64,000 nt of DNA from Dipteronia dyeriana (GCA_032871835.1 CM065297.1:20190098-20254097); one strand, 5' to 3'; positions 1 through 11,970 are shown, numbered from the stretch's first letter. The notes: a model not told the origin generated them from the letters alone. A program made the numbers and translations.

Positions 1-206
1 GATTGTGAGTGAATGTGAGAGATTTCTATATACCATGGGTGATCAATAATAAAGCTCTCATTTGCTATCACATTATCATTCAAATATTCGTTTCTATCTT
101 AACAGGTCAGATATCTAAGGTATTGACCTCGGCCACCACCTCCGTGGTAGTGGTATTGAGGGTGATAGTTGGAATTTCTCATCTTGAGCAAATTTCTATC
201 TTAACA
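1..206 (+). repeat. 3' part of a Tat-type LTR (element T0)
   Basis: This matches the last 200 or so bases of the LTRs ending near 6204 and at 26414: a polyadenylation-like stretch, a 'cctccgtggtagtggt' block, then the 'catcttgagcaaattt' block and a terminal ttaaca. At base 207 the sequence switches abruptly to minus-strand RNase H coding sequence of another element. It is therefore the 3' end of a plus-strand element lying mostly outside the window and inserted into T1. No function beyond LTR can be read. Confidence 0.8.
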
Positions 207-1300
207 TGTATAATTATTTTTTGGCTTGGTTAGGGCATGACTTACGTAGAAGACAGGTTGATGGACCTTATCTCCATATTCCTTAACCAAAGCCCCATTC
301 ACTACCGTTTCTAAAATGGCCAAGTAGATTTACAGCTCTTCTTCCGGACTTGGCTTGACCAGTAACGGAGGGCTAGACAGATACTTTTTCAAGGCTTGAA
401 AGGCATGCTTACTTTCCTGGTCTTATTTCATGTTCATTCCCTGCTTGATAGCTCTAAAGAAAGGGAAACATTTATCGGTGGATCGAGAAATGAACCTGTT
501 AAGCGCCATTATCTGTCCGGTCAAGACTTGAACCTGTTTGAGTGATGTAGGGGATTCTAGATCCAGGATTTCTTTGATCTTTTCTGGGTTAGACTTTATT
601 CCTCTCTCATATACAATGAAGCCCATAAACTTTCCCGCAGTTACCCGAAGGCATATTTGGAGGGGTTAAATCTCTTCTGGTTTTCCCTTAGGATCATGAA
701 AGTTCTGCGAAGGTCGTCCTGATATCCTTCTATGGTTGGTGACTTGGTAATCATGTTGTTGATGTATACTTCCATTGATCTTCCAATCTTGGGCTTGAAT
801 AGCCGATTGACCAACTGTTGATATGTGTCTTCCGCATTCTTAAGCCCAATCTGTATCACCTTGTAGCAGTACATACCCTGCCCAGTGATAAAGCTGGTAT
901 AGTCTTAGTCGGCGGGGTGCATCATGATCTGGTTATACCCCAAGAATGAATCCATGAAGCTAATGAGCTTGTTTTCGGACATGGAGTCAACCAATTGATC
1001 GATAGTTTGAAAATGGAAACTGTCTTTTGGACATGCTCGGTTGAGGTCGGTGTAATCGATGCACATACTCCACTTCCCATTCACCTTCACGACCATGACC
1101 ACATTAGCGATCCATTCCGGGTAACATGTCTCTTTGATGATGCATGCTCTGATCAACTTGTCCACTTCGTCTTGAACCACATCATTTCTTTCGGCGTTTA
1201 AATGGTGCCTTTTTTGTCTGACAGGCTTGAAGGTCAGATCTACTGCCAAATGGTGAGTAGCCAATGATATCGATATCCCATGCATCTCATCGTGACTTTA
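207..1300 (-). pseudogene. pol: T1 pol: reverse transcriptase and start of RNase H
   Basis: Minus-strand fragments give the RT palm: 'YPEWIANVVMVVKVNGKW', 'CIDYTDLNRACPKDSF', 'ISFMDSFLGYNQIMMHP', then 'MYCYKVIQIGLKNAEDTYQ'. The catalytic box that reads VYIDDM in T2A is VYINNM here, so both catalytic aspartates are asparagine. Fragment 423-626 is the thumb/connection ('QVLTGQIMALNRFISRSTDKC'). From about 420 to 207 comes the RNase H start, cut by the T0 LTR. Stops interrupt it at several places, for example just after 'MMHPAD'. It is certainly inactive. Confidence 0.85.
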
Positions 1301-2120
1301 AGCGAAGATGTCATTGAATTCTTTAAGGAGCCCGATCAGACCTTCTTTCACTCCAGGTTCAAGGGTTGCTTCGACCTTGACGACCTTCGAGGGTCGTCCA
1401 TCCAGATGGGTATCTTTTCTAGCTCATCCACTAGATGCCCACTGGCCAATTCCCTGCTCTACTCCTCTTCGTATGGAATCTTAGGATCGTCCTCTAGATG
1501 ATTTTCCGGCTCTACAACCTCTAGGGTCGTCTCGGGGTTTACCCCATCCTGTATCATCGTAACCTGAGCAAACTATTTCTCTAAAGCTGTAAGGTTGGCA
1601 GACACTGCATAACACTTCCTGGCTGCTTACTGGTCATCGCGTATTTCCCTCACATTGTCTTCTACTGGAAACTTTAGGACATTGTGTAAATGGATAAGAC
1701 CTTCAAGGATGACAAGAAAGGTCTTCATAATATCACATTGTAGGTTGATGAGGTATCCACCACCACGAAGTCTGTCATGATATTTTGCTAGAGGGGGGTT
1801 GTTCCTGCGATTACTGGAAGGATCTTCAACCCCACAGGTATGATTGAGTCCCCAGTAAATCTATACAATAGAGGTTGTGTAGCTATTGTAACACCATTGT
1901 TTCAAGTTCAGCTTTTCCAAGGTATTTTTGAAGAGGATGTCGACGCTACTGCCTGTGTCAACAAGTACGCGATATACCATGCAGTTGGCAATTTGTACCG
2001 TGACCACCATGGGATCGTCATGAGGTTGTACGAAGTTGGAAACATCTACCTCGATCGACCTTAAAGATACCTCGCCCTTTATCTACACGAGGGACCTTCC
2101 TTATATGGTTTTTCCTGGAA
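1301..2120 (-). pseudogene. pol: T1 protease and protease-RT linker, degraded
   Basis: In broken frames the minus strand matches the T2A protease region: 'KYHDRLRGGGYLINLQ' (frame-shifted), 'NVLKFPVEDNVREI' (near 1680) and 'ARKCYAVSANLTAL', then an acidic linker leading to RT. The Asp-Thr-Gly active-site block is expected near 1950-2000 but is not readable in one frame. Called by collinearity with T2A and T2B rather than by an intact domain. Confidence 0.65.
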
Positions 2121-3960
2121 TTATTGGAGGCGCCAGCCAATGTAGGACCTCCACTGATGGTATGTATCACCTGGATTTGTTGCATCATATTCGACTGCGC
2201 ACCTTTTCTCCTCTCGGCATGCTTACGGATCTCAACTTGTATTTCCTTCCCAGTCTGAATGTTGTCCCTAACTTACGGCAAGAACTCTATCAAGCATCCT
2301 CCATTTATCAGAGCCTCGATCTAGTTACGTAGGTTATAGCACTATGAAGTGTTGTGGTCCAAGTCTTCATGAAAGTCATAGTACTTATACAGGTTCCTCC
2401 TATCGACGGAGGCTTTCATGGGTGCGGGTTTCTGTAGTAGCCCCTTATCCTGAATGACGAGGTAGATCATTTCATGGAATGTATTTAAGAGGGTGTAGTG
2501 ATCATATCCTTTCTCATCTCGTGTGAAAGGGGCTACTGTCCTAGGAGGAGATGAAGTCCGTAGAGTGGTTTGCCTTGTTGGGTACCTTTCTTGCTTGGGT
2601 TGAGAAAAGGGAAAATGGAAGGTTGACCTGTTGGGAGGTTTATTTTGATTTTTCTGAAATGGTTCAGGTCTGAGAGTTTCCTTCTTCTATCGTTTTGTTT
2701 TTCTCATGTTGTCATGCTCCATTTTAACCTTGAGCTGTTCATCAACTTTGACTTGCTCTAGAGCCCGATCATAGGCCTCTTGGGAGGTCATCGGTGGTCG
2801 TTTGTAAAAGGTTCTGAATAGCTTACCTGCCAATAGGTTCTACCTAAAATTGGCAATGGTCTCTTTCTCAGTGAAGACCCCCATCTGGATGACTTCCTTG
2901 TGGAACCGCTCCACGTAAGCCTAGAGGGTTTCCCCTTTCTCCTAAATCATGTATTGCAAGTGGATGGGATCTTTCGTCCGGGGTTTGACTCAATGGAATT
3001 GTGAGCAGAAATCAGTTGATAGCTTTGTGAAGGAGTCCACACTGCCCGCAGATAGCTTTCTAAACCAGGTCTTGGCGTAGTCGGTTAGCGTAGTTGGGAA
3101 CATCCAACATATAGCGGCCCTAGTTGTGTTCTAGACTTTCATCTGCTGGACGAAGCTCTCCAAGTGGCTCAAAGGATCCTCTGTGCCAGATAACTTGTCT
3201 GATGGCATCTTAAATTTTGGTGGGAGCTCTGCCTCTTGGATTCTTCTGGTAAAGGAGGTGTTCATCTCGCTCAGAGGGTCCTTTTTAACATCTTTACCCT
3301 TTCCTATTTTTAGTTGTTGGGTTTCCTCCTGCATCTTGGCCAACTGGTTCTTCAGACGCTTATTTTCGTGCTTCCTAGAGTTGGCCTTAGAGCTCTCACA
3401 GTCAGATCCTCCCGATAAGCTGGATACTTCTTTTTTCTCATCCTCAGGGACAAGGTATGCTTACGCGGTTTACCGGCTACCCCCGGCTTCAGCTCGAGGT
3501 TTCTTTCTGGAAATTGTCAATTAAAGAGGGTTGTGAGACGCCCTTGGTAGAACATCGACTGCCAACATAACCTGCCTAGGTCGATAGTTGGTCAGCCTAT
3601 TCGGGACTGGGGGCATGGGCTCTAGCCTTTCCTGGATGGAAGTTGTAGGCCCTATCTTATGGCAGACAGGGATCGGTAGGGGGGTCCAGCTGATAGAAAG
3701 TAGGCTGCCTAGCAGCGGGTCGACTCACTTCTCCTTGGATTCCCAGATCTGCCAGTTGAGGATCAATTCCTTCTGCAGCCATGCGGAGGCAGATATTTTC
3801 CACAAAGGTTGATGCAGGTTGATTGATCACAAATGGGTCCATCGCCAGAGGAGTTGGAGCCCGCTCTACACTTGGCTGATGCGAGGTTGGCTTATGGTGC
3901 TTGGATTTCTTTCCGTTTTTTTGCCCTATCTGGGTTAAGGGGGCAGATGGATGTCCCAAG
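2121..3960 (-). pseudogene. gag: T1 gag, interrupted
   Basis: The N-terminal part is open at 3657-3959 and the capsid start at 3131-3343 ('DPLSEMNTSFTRRIQEAELP', 'EDPLSHLESFVQQMKV'). Broken frames then carry the typical plant gag order 'KTWFRKLSAGSVDSF', 'IHLQYMI', 'YVERFHKEVIQMGVFTEKE' and 'CYNLRN'. These match T2A gag (6526-8085) throughout. A charged stretch (near 2700) precedes a poorly preserved nucleocapsid-like end. Gag forms the virus-like particle in this family; this copy has several stops and is dead. Confidence 0.8.
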
Positions 3961-4071
3961 GTTTTGGGCTGTCATTGAGAAGAGCGGAGCCTCATGATTA
4001 CGGCAAAGCAACAAACTTGTAAGTGTAAAAATTACGGTGTGGGTTTTTTTCACACAGAAGGCGCTAGAAAG

Positions 4072-4881
4072 TGTTAACGAGGAACTTACTCGAGATGAGA
4101 TATTCTGGTTAATACTCTTGAGACCACAACCACGTAGGCGATGGTCGGGGTTGGTACCTTAGGCACCTAACCTGATTGAATAAAGATGGATATACGAATC
4201 TAAGTGCAATAAAGACGGGAATGTAATGACTTTATTATCAGCTATGAATATTGTACAAATAGACTCCTAAACGCTCTTAACATCTCTGGGATACAGTAAG
4301 GTGGAAACCTCGTGACTGTCGAATAGTAGATAATAATGGAGGCTGTGTTTTGATTACAGAATTTAGGCTAAATTTTAACCCTCTCTTCCTCTCTTGTACT
4401 CTTAATTCTCTATGTCACTCTTCTTTTGTCGAATTTTTCTTTTTTCTCTTCGTGGATCATGCTTGGGCACCTTTATACATGGCCCAAATAGTTTAAACTT
4501 GTAGATCTCCCGTCTGATTCTCGGAATTCCTTACCTCCTTATCGGGGCGAGATTTTTTATTTAAAAATCATTGACTTTGAGTTAATAACGAATTCAATGT
4601 TCGTTGGAGTAGATATGATCTTGTGTGTATTCATGGCATGATTCTTCATGGAGGTCGTCGAGTTAGGTTCGTTTTTTCACAGAGCAAGGTACACCCTTAC
4701 CTTAGTTCTTGACCCAGAAGCTTTGGCCTAACCCTTCCAGATCCTTTAAAGCTAGAGACTGCCTTGTGAGCCCTTATTGGGGGTAGAACTAATTAGAAGG
4801 GCTTCCTCTTTCTTAACAAAATAGTTTAAAGTTTTCCTTAGCGAATTGTAGCATAGCTATAACCCGAATCCGATCCACTTA
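4072..4881 (-). repeat. T1 5' LTR, inner part
   Basis: On the minus strand it ends ...gttaaca at 4072, next to the primer-site remnant, with the 'catctcgagtaag' and 'ggttgtggtctcaagag' blocks shared by all Tat LTRs here. It contains a TATA-like 'tttatacatgg' near 4470 and the conserved 'catggaggtcgtcg' block near 4650. It stops at a TTA (4879-4881), where a terminal-inverted-repeat element begins. The missing outer part resumes at 20218. Confidence 0.8.
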
Positions 4882-5049
4882 GGGTGCGTTTGGCACGAAG
4901 ATGGGACAGGACAAGGTGTGACTGAACTGGACCAGACAGGACAGAACATGTTGTTTTATGTTGTGTTTGGATGGTCTGGACAGAACTATATACTGTACCG
5001 TTATGCATTTGGTATGACTGGGACAGAACTGAACAAGAGATTCAAATGA

Positions 5050-5087
5050 CCAAAGTACCCCTATTATATATATAACAACATAGACAA

Positions 5088-5123
<36 letters not shown>
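5050..5123. repeat. (TA)n microsatellite in the left arm
   Basis: Alternating TA runs follow 'gtacccctattatatata'. The T2A LTR begins within this run at 5124, so its target duplication (atata left, atatt at the far right) cannot be resolved firmly. Confidence 0.9.
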
Positions 5124-5127
<4 letters not shown>

Positions 5128-6204
5128 AATAGTGAAATTTGGCTAGGGATCAAAGAGAAATTTTCCATCCATAATCAACAATCATGAAGCCCGGAAAGAC
5201 CGTAAAGCCACCATGCAGGAGCAAGGAAGGCTGGTTCGGCTTCAAAGCTACCAGAAGACAAGCCAAGCGAGACCGGGACTAACCCCCACCAGAGTACTGG
5301 AAGCCAGGCTTCTCCAGGCCATCTATCGGAGAACCTCAGCTCCGAGGTCGAGCTCCATAACCGCCCTGTAAATGCCAGGGAAAGTCTCCAAGCTCAAGAG
5401 AGCTTCGTAAGAAGCCCGCTGTCCTTACTGGACATAAAGTAAGAATCATGCCTAAATCAACACTACCCCAGCTACCTCCCATGAGGGTCTACAAGAGCAC
5501 CTCAAGCCCCCAAGGGTCAGAGAAAATCCATCTTAAGCTTCTAAGAACAAAACCAGAACAGGGATCTACCTCGCTCTACGAGGCAACATGCAGCTGGCAG
5601 GGTGACCTCCATGAAGATACATGATACGAGTGCACACAGGATCATCTCCACATAATATTTACATGCATGTCAAGAGTTTAAATTCAAATAAGGGAACAAA
5701 CTTATCTTCGTCAACGATATCATCGAATCCGGAAACAATTCAAATTTAAATAACGAATCTCGTCCAATAAGAAGTGAACGGATTCATGAGATTACGATAG
5801 AGTATTCACGAACTAAAAACCTACTTGGACGATATATATATGTGAAGCCAAGCATGGTAAAGGGAGAACGAACGACAGAGACAGAAAATCATAAACAACA
5901 GATATATACATAGAATGAGGGCCTAAATTCTGATTACAGAACACGGTCATCTTCATCTCCACTATTCGACAGGCACCTAGGTGCCACCACCCTACACCTT
6001 TGAGAGATTGTGAGCAAACAAGAGAGTTATTTGTATCTTAAAGCAATATATCAATAATAGAGCTCCCATTTACTGTTATTGCCACTCGTCTCTCTCTTAA
6101 ATAGGTTGGGAACCAACGATACTGACCCAGACCACAACTTTCGCGGTAGTGGTCTCGAGGGTGTTAACAAAAATTTCTCATCTCGAGCAAATTTCCCATC
6201 AACG
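5124..6204 (+). repeat. T2A 5' LTR
   Basis: Starts 'tgttaatagtgaaatttgg' and ends '...aatttcccatcaac' just before the primer-binding site. Length is about 1.08 kb. It aligns with the inverted T2B LTR (18391-19528) at roughly 85-90 percent by eye, so the two are not recent twins. A TATA-like 'gatatatatatgtg' lies near 5831. The end block 'catctcgagcaaatttccc' is shared by all Tat LTRs here. Confidence 0.88.
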
Positions 6205-6209
6205 CTTTC

Positions 6210-6227
6210 TGGCGTTATCTGTGGGAA
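6210..6227 (+). other. T2A primer-binding site
   Basis: 'tggcgttatctgtgggaa' lies a few bases after the LTR end. The T2B counterpart reads 'ctagacgtctgtgggaa' and the T1 counterpart 'ctagcgccttctgtg'. The inferred consensus, tggcgccgtctgtgggaa, is a primer-site type I recall from Tat-lineage gypsy elements. I do not assign the tRNA. Confidence 0.65.
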
Positions 6228-6525
6228 ACCTCTCACACCACCATCTTTTTACATTCAAAAAGTTCTTTATTTCAAAGTCTTCATGAAGCTCTGTTCCTCA
6301 CAAGGGCAGCAGGGCACCTCGGGATAACCTTCTGTTACATCGACATGAAAGGTCCCGAGGAAAAGGAAAAAATCCTGGCTCCATAGCCAAATTCCCATCT
6401 AGCCAGCTACTATGCAGGCTCTGGATCCCTCTCTAGGAAGCCAGGTCGAGCTTGACCAATAAACGGCAACCATTGTAGAGAACGTCCGCCTTTGACTACT
6501 CGCTAAGGGTATCGCTATCCAACAA

Positions 6526-8085
6526 ATGGGTCTCTGCAATCAGGGGGAATCAAGCATGCCCGAGGCTATACTACCCGTTCGGGAATCAACTCGTAATAGA
6601 ACGGGGCTCCCGACCTCAATCCGGGATAGGCTAGGGCCCATGCCCCATGTTCCCAAAGCGCTGCTACGCTACCAACCACGACAAGTCAGATCCACGATAG
6701 ATGTCCTTTCCCTAGGATGGGAAGAGCTCCTCCACCCAACAACTACAAGGAGGGAAGCCCTGGGTAGAGAAGAAGAAAGTCAGCAATGTCCCCGAGCAAG
6801 CCCCCTCCAAAAAAGGAACCAGGTAGAGGTCACCAGTTCATCAGAGGGATCTGATGGTGAGGAATCCGAGATCGACTCAAGGAAGTCCGAAAGCAAGCAA
6901 CTAAGGGACCAGTTGGCAGAGCTATAGAAAGAGGTCCAATTGATGAAGAAGGGGATGTATAAGGAGGACAAGAAAGATCCTCTAAGTGAAATGAATGCCC
7001 CCTTCACCAGAAGTATCCGGGAGGCAAAGCTCCCGCCTAAGTTCAAAATGCCAGCTGACAGGTTCTCCAGGACTGAAGATCCGCTGAGCCACTTAGAGAG
7101 CTTCGTTCAACAGATGGAGGTCCTGAACACAACCAGGGCCGCTATGTGTCAGATGTTAGCCACTAAATTCACGGATCATGCTAAGACCTGGTTTAGGAAA
7201 CTACCCGTCGGGAGCGTAGATTCCTTCATAAAATTATCAATTGATTTCTGCTCACAGTTCCAAGGGGTTAAGCCACGACTGAAGAACCCGATTCATCTAC
7301 AGTACATGATCCAGAAGAGAGGGGAAACTCTCTGGGCTTATGTCGAGCGGTTCCATAAGGAATTCATTAAGATGGGGGTCTTCACCGAGAGAGAAACCCT
7401 CGCCAACTTCAGAAGAAACTTGTGGGCAGGAAAACTATTTCGGTGTTTTGCTAAGAGACCTCCAGAAACCTACCAGGAAGCCTATGATCCGGCTCTGGAA
7501 CAGATCAAGGTCGACGAACAACTCAAGGTCAAGATGAAGCATAACGACATAAGAGCCGAAAAGCGACAAAAGAAGAAAGCTCCCAGACCCGAGCAAGATC
7601 AAAAGAGCCGGAACAAACCCCCTAATAAATCAACATACGGTTTCCCTCTTTTTCAGACCAGATCAGAAAGGTTTCCAGATAAACAGGCTCCTCATCAAGC
7701 TTTACCACCTCCCAAGACAGTAGCCCCTATAGCCCGCGATGAGAGAGGGTACGACCATTACACTCCCTTGAATTCATCTCGAGAAACAATCTACCTCGCC
7801 ATCCGGGATAAAGGTTTGTTACAGAAGCCTACTCCTATGAAAGCCCTGGTGGATAAAAGAAATCGTTACAAATATTACGACTTTCACGAGGACATAGAGC
7901 ACAATACTTCAAAATGCTACAACCTGCGAAACCAGATTGAGGCTTTGATCAGGGGAGGATGCTTGATAGAGTTCTTACAACAAGTCAAGAAGAACATTCA
8001 AACTGGAAGGGGGGTGCAAGTCGAGATCCGGGAACATGCTGAGAAGAGGAAGGGAGAACAGGCGGACCTGATGCAACAAATTTAG
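6526..8085 (+). pseudogene. gag: T2A gag (one in-frame stop)
   Basis: Gag forms the particle that packages element RNA. A single frame runs 6526-8085, broken only by a TAG at 6925-6927. The first 130 residues are charged and low-complexity. The capsid-like domain follows: 'DPLSEMNAPFTRSIREAKLP', 'EDPLSHLESFVQQMEVLNT', 'ATKFTDHAKTWFRKLPVGSV', 'FCSQFQGVKPR', 'ETLWAYVERFHKEFIKMGVF'. A basic stretch and a Cys/His segment ('YKYYDFHEDIEHNTSKCYNL') near the end resemble a zinc-knuckle-like binding region. It is the best preserved gag here. The methionine at 6526 is only the first in frame; translation could begin nearer 6290. Confidence 0.85.
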
Positions 8086-8725
8086 GTAATACACACTATC
8101 AGCGGAGGTCTCACTCTCGCCAGCACCTCTAACAATTCCAGGAAAAATCATGCGAGGAAGGTCCTTCATACGGACGATGGGGGAGATATCTTCAAGGTCG
8201 ACAAGAGACCGACCAACCAACCCCTCCCAGCTGTCTCAAATCATCTTCACCGAAGCAGATGTCTTTAACACCGTACAGCCACTTGATGACCTCATGGTCA
8301 TTACATTACAAATTTTCAACTTCATGATGCACCGCGTGCTCGTCGACACAGGTTGCAGCGTCGATGTTCTGTTCGAAGACACTTTGGAAAAACTAAACTT
8401 GAAGCAATGGTGCTACAACAGTTGTACTACTCCATTATACGGTTTCACTGGGGACTCCATTACACCCGTAGGATCAAAAATCCGACCAGTGATCATCGGA
8501 GCCACACCTCTTCAACAAAACATCAAGACCGGCTTCGTGGTGGTGGATACCCTGTCGGCCTACAACGCAATATTAGGGAGGTCATTCCTATCATTCCTGA
8601 AGGGGGTCCTGTCTATTTACCACAATGTCCTGAAGTTCCCGGTAGAAGACAAGGTGGGAGAGGTTCGGGTGATCAGCAAGCAGCTAGGAAATGCTTCGCA
8701 GTGTCGGCTAACCCAACAACTCTAG
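8086..8725 (+). pseudogene. pol: T2A aspartic protease
   Basis: After the gag stop the same frame continues about 60 codons ('VIHTISGGLTL', 'DDGGDIFKVDKRP') and then shifts. From about 8230 the next frame gives 'IIFTEADVFNTVQPLDDLMV', the catalytic block 'VLVDTGCSVDVLF' with its D-T-G triad, 'GDSITPVGSKI', and the closing 'SAYNAILGRSFL'. This is a retropepsin that would cleave the polyprotein. The frameshift before it and another after 8660 disrupt it; the active-site triad itself is intact. Confidence 0.85.
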
Positions 8726-9765
8726 CTAAACAGCTAGCCCAAGTAACGACTATCCAAGGAGGGATAACCCCGGCACTAAACCTGGAAAACACGGGCTCCA
8801 CCGACTGTCCCGAAGAAGGCCTTGTGATGCCCGACATGGAAGAACAGTGAAGGGAATGGGCCAGCGACCACCCGGTTGACATGTTAGAGGATATTCTTGT
8901 TCGACTAACAGATCCCTTGAAGGTCGTCAAGATCGGAGCTACCCTTGAGCCAGGAAAAAAGAGGGCTTGATTAGGCTCCTCATGGAGTTCAACTATATTT
9001 TCGCCTGGAATCATGCAGAGATACCGGGGATCCCAATGACATTATCTGCACATCGACTGGCGGTGGATCCTACCTTCAAGCCCATTAAACAGAAAAGGTG
9101 CCACTTCAACAATGAAAGAAATGTGGCAGTTCAAGAAGAGGTGGATAAACTCGCCCAGACAGGCTTCATTAGAGAAGCCCGCTATCCCGAATGGCTTGCC
9201 AACATGGTCATGGTCACTAAGGCAAATGGGAAGTGGCCCATGTGCGTGGACTACACCGACCTCATTCGCGCATGCCCAAAGGACAGTTTTCCTTTGCCAA
9301 AAATTGATCAGTTGGTCGATTCCACCTCTGGGAACAAGTTCCTGAGCTTCATGGACGTGTTTTCTGGCTACAATCGGATTCGGATGCATCCCGTGGACTA
9401 AGAAAAGACCAGCTTCATCACCTTGCAAGACCTATACTGCTACAAGGTGATGCCTTTCGGGCTCAAAAAAGCTGGAGCTACTTACCAGCGGTTAGTAAAC
9501 CGTTTGTTCAAGCCCTAAATTGGAAGGTCGATGGAGGTATATATCGACGATATGATCATTAAATCTTCGACCTCGGAAGGCCACCTAGACGACCTTCGAA
9601 GAACTTTCATAATCCTAAGGGAAAACCAGATGAATGCGCCTTTGGTGTAATTGCTGGGAAGTTCTAGGCTTCATGGTCCATTAGAGAGGCATAGAGGCTA
9701 ACCTAAAAAAAATCACGGCTATCCTGGATTTAGAATCCCCCGTATCTCTTAAACAGGTTCAAGCC
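8726..9765 (+). pseudogene. pol: T2A linker and reverse transcriptase
   Basis: RT copies element RNA to DNA. An acidic linker leads into 'FAWNHAEIPGIPMTLSAHRL', 'YPEWLANMVMVTKANGKWPM', 'CVDYTDLIRACPKDSFPLP', 'FLSFMDVFSGYNRIRMHP', 'YCYKVMPFGLKKAGATYQRL' and the catalytic 'VYIDDMIIKSS' with both aspartates. A stop follows 'MHPVD' (near 9400), another breaks 'LFKP', and a deletion of about 15 bases near 9633 shifts the frame, so the enzyme cannot be made. The thumb/connection is readable up to 9765. Confidence 0.88.
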
Positions 9766-10368
9766 TTGACCGGTCAGGTAGCAGGGCTCAACAGGTTCAT
9801 CTCCCGATCTCGTGATAAATGCCTACCATTCTTCAAAGCTATGAAGAAGGGAAGAAACATGAAGTGGGATCAGGAGAGTGAACAGGCTTTCCAAGCTTTG
9901 AAAAGATACCTAACAAGACCTCAACTGCTGGTCAAGCCAAATCCTGAAGAAGAGCTCCAAATATACTTGGCCGTTTCAGAAACCGCTGTAAGTGGGGCCT
10001 TGTTCAAGGAATGCGGGGATAAGATCCAGCAACCTATCTACTATGTGAGTCGCGCTCTAACCAAGCTCGAAAAGAACTATACTATGTTGGAGAAGCTCGC
10101 TTATGCATTAGTGACTTCAGCAAGGAAACTCCGTCCTTACTTTCATACTCATTCAATAGCAGTGGTGACAGACCAACCCCTCCGTCAGTTCTTGCAAAGG
10201 CCGGATGTTTCTGGAAGGCGAGTTCTATGGGCCCTAGAGCTTACCCAGTTCGATTTAAAGTATAAGCCTAGGACCACGATAAAATCTCAAGCACTATCGG
10301 ACTTTGCAGCAGAGCTTTCAGTACCTTCAGATCAGGCAACCCCCACGGTAACAGATGTCACCCTCTAG
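9766..10368 (+). pseudogene. pol: T2A RT connection and first RNase H
   Basis: Open 200 residues: 'RFISRSRDKCLPFFKAMKKG' (connection), then 'IYLAVSETAVSGALFKECGD', 'PIYYVSRALTKLEKNYTMLE' and 'HSIAVVTDQPLRQFLQRPDV', ending 'FDLKYKPRTTIKSQALSDFAAEL'. This is the retroelement RNase H normally attached to RT, which degrades RNA in the RNA-DNA hybrid. It has no internal stop but depends on broken upstream frames. A second RNase H follows directly. Confidence 0.85.
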
Positions 10369-10389
10369 AGGAGTCCAGAATCTGACAAC

Positions 10390-10917
10390 TGGCTGGAGGG
10401 CTGCGAGTCATGGACTATCTACACTGATGGAGCTTCCGGGCAGTCCGGGGGAAGGACGGACATAGTCCTCATTGACCCAGAAGGAACTGAGCGCTACCAT
10501 TGTTTCAGGTTCGAATTTAAAGCCACTAACAATGAAGTGGAATACGAAACTCTGCCAGTTGGGATAAAAGCTGCCATAGAGCTCGGGGTTGATTACGTAA
10601 ATATCAAGAGCTACTCTTCACTCATGGTCAACCAAGTTTCCGGGGATTATCAGGCCAAAGGGGATAACATGATTGCCTACTTGAAACTGGTGCAACAACT
10701 CATGACCAAATTTAAGGGATTCAGAATCGAGCAGATACCTCGACAGCTAAATCATCGGGCTGACGTCCTAGCCAAGATAGCTGCCTATGGTGGCCAGACC
10801 CTACCACACGGTGCCCCTCTTCAAGTAATCCCTCTACCTAGCATTATGATTGGTAAGGAAGCTTATACCCTAGACCGACAGCCATGCTGGATGGATCCAA
10901 TAGCAGAATATCTATAG
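10390..10917 (+). pseudogene. pol: T2A second (archaeal-type) RNase H
   Basis: 'WTIYTDGASGQSGGRTDIVL', then 'FEFKATNNEVEYETLPVGIK', 'NIKSYSSLMVNQVSGDY' and 'QIPRQLNHRADVLAKIAAYG'. This is the RNase H fold with its catalytic blocks D (YTDG), E (EYE), D (replaced here: 'SDSS' in T2B is 'SYSS') and the C-terminal histidine/aspartate (NHRAD). A second RNase H between RNase H and integrase is a hallmark of Tat-lineage gypsy elements. The D-to-Y change suggests loss of activity. Confidence 0.85.
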
Positions 10918-11970
10918 GACGGGAAACTCCTCGAAAAGTCCGACCAAGCTAGGAGGGTTAAAAGGCTCTCGGTCCGGCATTGTATGGTGGATGGGCATTT
11001 ATACCGAAGGGGAAAATCCCTTCCCCTACTCCGATGTCTACACCCTGAAGATGCCAAGTGGGCTTTGAGAGAGGTTCATTCCGGGGAATGCGGGAACCAT
11101 ATTGGTGGAGAGGCCTTAGCATATCAGGTTCTCCGTATGGGGTATTACTAGCCGACCATCCATCAAGATGGTAAGAGCTTGGTGCAAACCTACGAGGCAT
11201 GCCAGAAGGCCATAAATTTGGGTCACCTCCCTTATGAGCGTTTGTCATCTCTTTGCTCGCCATACCCCTTTGCTATGTGGGGAGTCGATTTGATTGGACC
11301 GCTTCCTACAGCTCTGGGACAGGCCAAGAACGCTATCGTAGCAATTGATTACTTTACAAGATGGGTTGAAGCCGAACCACTGTCCCAGATATCTGAAGAG
11401 AACACAATAAAGTTCATTAAGACCAATATAGTTTGCAGGTTCGGAACCCCTCTTATCATCATAACCGGTCTTGAAAAACTGTTCGACAATAATCGATTTA
11501 GAGATTTCTATCAAGGTTTGGGAATCGACCTTCGGTTTGCTTCGGTAGCCCACCCTCAGACCAATGGTTTAGAGAAATCCACGAAAAAAACCATCAAGAA
11601 GTTGTTGAAGAAAAAGCTACAACAAAAGAAAGGCAGATGGGTAGAGGAGCTTCTCGACGTCATCTGGGCTTACCGCACTACAAGGAGAACAACTACAGGG
11701 GAAACGCTTTACTCACTGGCATTCAGGGTTGAAGCAGTCCTGCCTATAGAGCACAAGTTGACCTCCTTTAGAGTCCAGCGATTTGAACCGGGAAGCAATA
11801 AAAGCAAGCTCCGAGCTAGTTTGGACCTCCTGAAGGAAAAGAAAGACCGAATAGCTGAAAAGGTAGCAATCTACCAAGGCAGGATTGCCAGGTATTTCAA
11901 CAAGAGGGTTAAATCCCGAAGCTTCAAAGAAGGAGATCTGGTCCTCATGAAAGTGACGTTGAGACGTTGA
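10918..11970 (+). pseudogene. pol: T2A integrase
   Basis: The N-terminal zinc module reads 'EVHSGECGNHIGG' and 'YEACQKAINLG', with a stop at 11150 between them. The core begins 'FAMWGVDLIGPLPTALGQAK' (first catalytic Asp). The second position, D in T3 ('IITDLEKQFDN'), is G here ('IITGLEKLFDN'), and the catalytic Glu region is altered to 'QTNGLEKSTKK'. The C-terminal tail ends 'KSRSFKEGDLVLMKVTLRR' at a stop, cut by the junction with T2B; the final part seen in T3 (21180-21345) is missing. It would have inserted cDNA into the genome; this copy is inactive. Confidence 0.88.

Larger units (their letters stand above)
207..4071 (-). mobile_element. Internal region of Tat-type Ty3/gypsy element T1 (partial, decayed)
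   Basis: Read on the minus strand it carries primer-site remnant, gag, protease, RT and the start of RNase H in normal order, then is cut at 207 by the T0 LTR. The remainder (RNase H end, second RNase H, integrase, antisense gene, 3' LTR) must lie left of the window. Translations align block for block with T2A and T2B. Many stops and frameshifts make it non-functional. Just inside its LTR (about 4052-4071) is a degenerate primer site, reading 'ctagcgccttctgtg' on the minus strand. Confidence 0.85.

Noticed and set aside
8353..8850. A 165-codon frame overlapping the T2A protease.
   Set aside because: It is a shifted frame of the protease/linker region; the DTG-containing frame carries the recognisable protein.
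8673..9428. Minus-strand frames opposite T2A RT.
   Set aside because: Shadow frames of a conserved RT; no independent similarity or start context.
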